Assembly (NCBI RefSeq): GCF_019972155.1
Contig: NZ_BOVL01000019.1
Coordinates: forward strand, 287,818-351,817
Direction: 5' to 3'
Origin: Bradyrhizobium sp. RD5-C2
GTDB taxonomy: Bacteria; Pseudomonadota; Alphaproteobacteria; Rhizobiales; Xanthobacteraceae
Length of the DNA: 64,000 nt
Within the stretch, counting starts at the first letter, position 1; each line of letters begins with the position of its first letter. This document shows positions 61,392-64,000 of this stretch, piece by piece. The notes under the pieces are model-generated. The model was not told the origin of the DNA. It saw nothing but the letters and a program-made list of their open reading frames with translations, and did not search any database. The translations under genes were made by a program, and so were the position numbers.

Positions 61392-61801
61392 CACTCGTCG
61401 TCCGAATCGGGTGCAAGGTCTCGCTGCACCGCAGGTGTCTGCAGTAGTTTTTCGATGCGCTCCGCCTCGTCGAACCGCTCATCGACGCGGAAGCGAATGT
61501 CGGGTGCAAATTTCAGGTTGACGCGATGCGCGATCTCGCCGCGAAGGAACTTCTTGTTGCGCTCGAGTGCGGCGATCACCGCATCGGTGTCGCGTCCGCC
61601 GAGCGGCATCACGTAGACCGTGGCGAGCTTCAGATCCGGCGACATACGCACCTCGGGAACGGTGATGATGTGGCCTTCCAGATCGGGATCGTGAACCTGA
61701 CCCTGTGACAGAATCTCGGCAACTGCATGGCGAACCGTTTCGCCGACCCGCAGCTGACGTTGCGATCCGCCGGGGCTGGAACTCTTCTTTTGACGAGGCA
61801 T
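61391..61801 (-). CDS. rbfA: ribosome-binding factor A
   Basis: This 136-aa KH-fold protein helps 16S maturation. The family blocks RVGETVRHAVAEIL, VPEVRMSPDLKLATVYV and RVNLKFAPDIRFRVDERFDEA are present. It is coupled to truB by overlap. Confidence 0.97.
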   Translation of the reverse strand: MPRQKKSSSPGGSQRQLRVGETVRHAVAEILSQGQVHDPDLEGHIITVPEVRMSPDLKLATVYVMPLGGRDTDAVIAALERNKKFLRGEIAHRVNLKFAPDIRFRVDERFDEAERIEKLLQTPAVQRDLAPDSDDE

Positions 61802-61886
61802 GACCTTCTTCCAAAACCGTCGCGCCCGCCGGCTTTGGCCGCGGGCATCAATGTCCTAGCTTTGCTTTCAATCGGACGATGCGCTG

Positions 61887-61910
61887 GTGGCCGGACTAAA
61901 GTCCGGCCAC
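61887..61910. promoter_or_regulatory. hairpin between infB and rbfA
   Basis: GTGGCCGGAC (61887-61896) and GTCCGGCCAC (61901-61910) form a 10-bp perfect stem with a TAAA loop. No T-run follows on the minus strand, so it is likely an mRNA processing or stability element inside the operon. Confidence 0.5.
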
Positions 61911-61960
61911 GTCGTCGCATTTTCAGTTAAATGGACCCAGGCTCTTCGTAAGATTTGGAC

Positions 61961-64000
61961 TTACAGAGAGCGCTGGATCGTCTCGATGCGGTAACATTCG
62001 ATCACGTCGCCGACACGCATGTCGCCGTAGTTCTCGAATGCCATGCCACATTCCTGGCCGGAGACCACTTCCTTCACTTCATCCTTGAAGCGCTTCAGTG
62101 TCGACAGCTTGCCTTCGTGCACCACGACGTTGTCGCGGATCAGGCGAACATTGGCGCCGCGTTCCACGGTGCCGTCGGTGACGCGGCAACCCGCGACCTT
62201 GCCGACCTTGGAAATGTTGAACACTTCCAGGATCTGCGCGTTGCCCAGCATGGTTTCGCGCAACGTGGGCGCGAGCAGGCCGGACATCGCCTTTTTGATG
62301 TCATCCACGAGATCGTAGATGATGTTGTAGTAGCGGATCTCGATGCCGTTGCGCTTGGCTGCGGCCGCGGCTTCCTTGTTGGCTCGGACCGAGAAGCCGA
62401 TGATCGCGGCGTTGAAGCCTTCCGCCAGCGTGACGTCGGACTCCGAGATGCCGCCGACGCCGGCATGCAGGATGCGTGCGGCGACTTCGTCGGTGCCGAG
62501 CTTCTCGAGCGAGCCCAGGATCGCTTCCAGCGAGCCCTGCACGTCGGCCTTGACGATCAGCGGGAACTCCTTGCGGCCCGCGGTCTTGAGCTGCGACATC
62601 ATCTGCTCGAGCGAGCCGCGCATGCCGGAGATCGAGGCAGCCGCGTTTTCGCGCTTCTGGTGCGCGCGGTAGCTCGTGACCTGGCGGGCGCGGGCTTCGT
62701 TCTCGACGACGGCGAGACGGTCGCCGGCTTCCGGCGGACCGTTGAAGCCGAGCACCTCGACCGGCACGGACGGGCCGGCCTCGTCGAGATTCTCGCCCTG
62801 GTCGGAGATCAAGGCGCGGACGCGGCCCATCTCGGCGCCGGCCACGATGATGTCGCCGATCCGCAGCGTGCCGCGCTGCACCAGCACGGTCGCAACCGGA
62901 CCGCGGCCACGATCAAGCTTGGCTTCGATCACGGTGCCTTCCGCCGGACGCTGCGAATTGGTCTTCAGGTCGAGGATTTCGGCCTGCAGCGCGATCATCT
63001 CGAGCAACCGGTCGAGATTGGTCTTGTTCTTGGCCGAGACCTCGACGTCGACGACGTCGCCGCCGAGCGATTCGACCTGCACCTCGTATTGCAGCAATTC
63101 GGTACGCACGCGCTCCGGCCGTGCATCGGGCTTGTCGATCTTGTTGATCGCCACGATCATCGGCACCTTGGCCGCCTTAGCGTGGTTGATCGCTTCGATC
63201 GTCTGCGGCATCACGCCGTCATCGGCCGCAACCACCAGCACGACGATGTCGGTGACCTTGGCGCCGCGGGCGCGCATCGCGGTAAACGCGGCGTGGCCGG
63301 GCGTGTCGATGAAGGTGATCTTCTTGCCGCTTTCCGGCGAAGTCACCTGATAGGCACCGATGTGCTGGGTGATACCGCCGGCTTCGCCCGACACCACGTT
63401 GGCGTGGCGCAGCGCGTCCAGCAGCGAGGTCTTGCCGTGGTCGACGTGACCCATGACGGTGACCACGGGCGAACGCGGCTCGGTATCGGTGGAATCGTCG
63501 ACGACGTCGAACAGGCCTTCCTCAACGTCGGACGCGGCGACGCGCTTGACGCTATGGCCGAGTTCTTCGGCGATCAGTTGCGCCGTGTCGGCGTCGATCA
63601 CGTCGGTGATCTTGTGCATCGCGCCCTGCTTCATCAGCATGCGGATGACGTCGACCGCGCGCTCCGACATGCGGTTCGCGAGTTCCTGGATCGTGATCGC
63701 TTCCGGAATGACGACTTCGCGGATCAGCTTTTCCTTCTGCTCGTTCGCGGCGTGACCCTTCAGGCGCTGGGTACGGCGGCGGAACGAGGCGATCGAGCGC
63801 TCGCGGACGTCGTCGGCGGTGAGCGCTGTGACGACCGTGAGGCGTCCGCGTTGCTTCTGCGGGCCGGGCTTCTGGGTGGTCTTCGGGGCCGCGACGGGAC
63901 GCACGGCGCCACCGGGGCGGCGCACCAGGCGCGGACCTTCGTCTTCGTCCGCCTCTGCAGCGACTCCCGGAGGCCTCGGCGCGATGATCGGCGGGGGCGC
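61961..64000 (-). CDS. infB: translation initiation factor IF-2, C-terminal part (cut by window edge)
   Basis: About 679 codons are present; the reading frame is open to the right edge, so the N-terminal domains lie outside. The G domain shows GHVDHGKTSLLDALR, DTPGHAAFTAM and NKIDKPDA. Domains II, III and C2 follow, ending with IECYRIETIQRSL. IF-2 places initiator tRNA on the 30S subunit. The end of a Pro/Ala-rich linker is visible at the right edge (APPPIIAPRPPG). Confidence 0.97.
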   Translation of the reverse strand, partial: APPPIIAPRPPGVAAEADEDEGPRLVRRPGGAVRPVAAPKTTQKPGPQKQRGRLTVVTALTADDVRERSIASFRRRTQRLKGHAANEQKEKLIREVVIPEAITIQELANRMSERAVDVIRMLMKQGAMHKITDVIDADTAQLIAEELGHSVKRVAASDVEEGLFDVVDDSTDTEPRSPVVTVMGHVDHGKTSLLDALRHANVVSGEAGGITQHIGAYQVTSPESGKKITFIDTPGHAAFTAMRARGAKVTDIVVLVVAADDGVMPQTIEAINHAKAAKVPMIVAINKIDKPDARPERVRTELLQYEVQVESLGGDVVDVEVSAKNKTNLDRLLEMIALQAEILDLKTNSQRPAEGTVIEAKLDRGRGPVATVLVQRGTLRIGDIIVAGAEMGRVRALISDQGENLDEAGPSVPVEVLGFNGPPEAGDRLAVVENEARARQVTSYRAHQKRENAAASISGMRGSLEQMMSQLKTAGRKEFPLIVKADVQGSLEAILGSLEKLGTDEVAARILHAGVGGISESDVTLAEGFNAAIIGFSVRANKEAAAAAKRNGIEIRYYNIIYDLVDDIKKAMSGLLAPTLRETMLGNAQILEVFNISKVGKVAGCRVTDGTVERGANVRLIRDNVVVHEGKLSTLKRFKDEVKEVVSGQECGMAFENYGDMRVGDVIECYRIETIQRSL

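Overview
The window reads as chromosomal core DNA of a Bradyrhizobium-type alphaproteobacterium. GC content is high and genes are dense. The Irr regulator carries a heme-regulatory GCPWHD motif and is 163 aa long, the length of the Bradyrhizobium japonicum protein. The EPSP synthase is class II, the gene orders trpFBA-accD-folC and infB-rbfA-truB-rpsO-pnp are typical of the group, and intergenic gaps carry several families of short palindromic repeats characteristic of these genomes. No phage, integrase, IS element, CRISPR array or rRNA was seen. One tRNA (Ala, GGC) is present.

Layout. 1-3.3 kb: a Ugp-like sn-glycerol-3-phosphate ABC importer, all on the minus strand (ugpB-ugpA-ugpE-ugpC, the last cut by the window edge). 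3.6-6.6 kb: a CoA-transferase, a divergent ohr/ohrR peroxide pair with two candidate OhrR operators, and two small ORFs (a zinc ribbon and a GIY-YIG protein). 6.7-9.8 kb: tRNA-Ala next to a palindromic repeat, a FYDLN acidic protein, aroA-cmk, and a 57-aa exported peptide gene. 10.2-20.1 kb (plus strand): rpsA, sppA, ihfB, a LapA-type membrane protein, trpF-trpB-trpA, accD-folC and a phosphoesterase. 20.3-27.4 kb (minus): trxA and the recombination nuclease genes addA and addB. 27.4-30.4 kb: a LysR gene divergent from a BASS-like transporter and a DUF2891 gene.

30.4-40.3 kb (minus) is the most interesting block. It holds a MurU-like nucleotidyltransferase, a PilZ protein, a TsaE-AmgK fusion, a DivL-like histidine-kinase homologue whose phospho-acceptor His is Tyr, dut, a CoaBC carrying an N-terminal FitA-like ribbon-helix-helix domain, ubiB and ubiE. 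An exact 7-bp-arm palindrome lies just upstream of coaBC and matches, from memory, the half-site bound by FitA. This suggests that a pantothenate-pathway enzyme controls its own gene.

40.4-50.3 kb: mutM, a GNAT gene with two compensating frameshifts, gamma-glutamyltransferase, a degenerate trypsin-fold protein, MoeB, a frameshifted aldo/keto reductase, a LysR regulator, a 2-hydroxyacid dehydrogenase and an SH3 protein. 50.4-54.2 kb: irr, then divergent fabA-fabB followed by a FabV-type enoyl-ACP reductase. 54.4-57.3 kb: a GST, an exported unknown, a GNAT and a Tat-exported Fe/Mn superoxide dismutase. 57.5-64 kb (minus): infB (partial), rbfA, truB, rpsO and pnp, the classical translation/RNA-decay operon.

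All calls come from reading the sequence and from recalled family knowledge; no database search was run.
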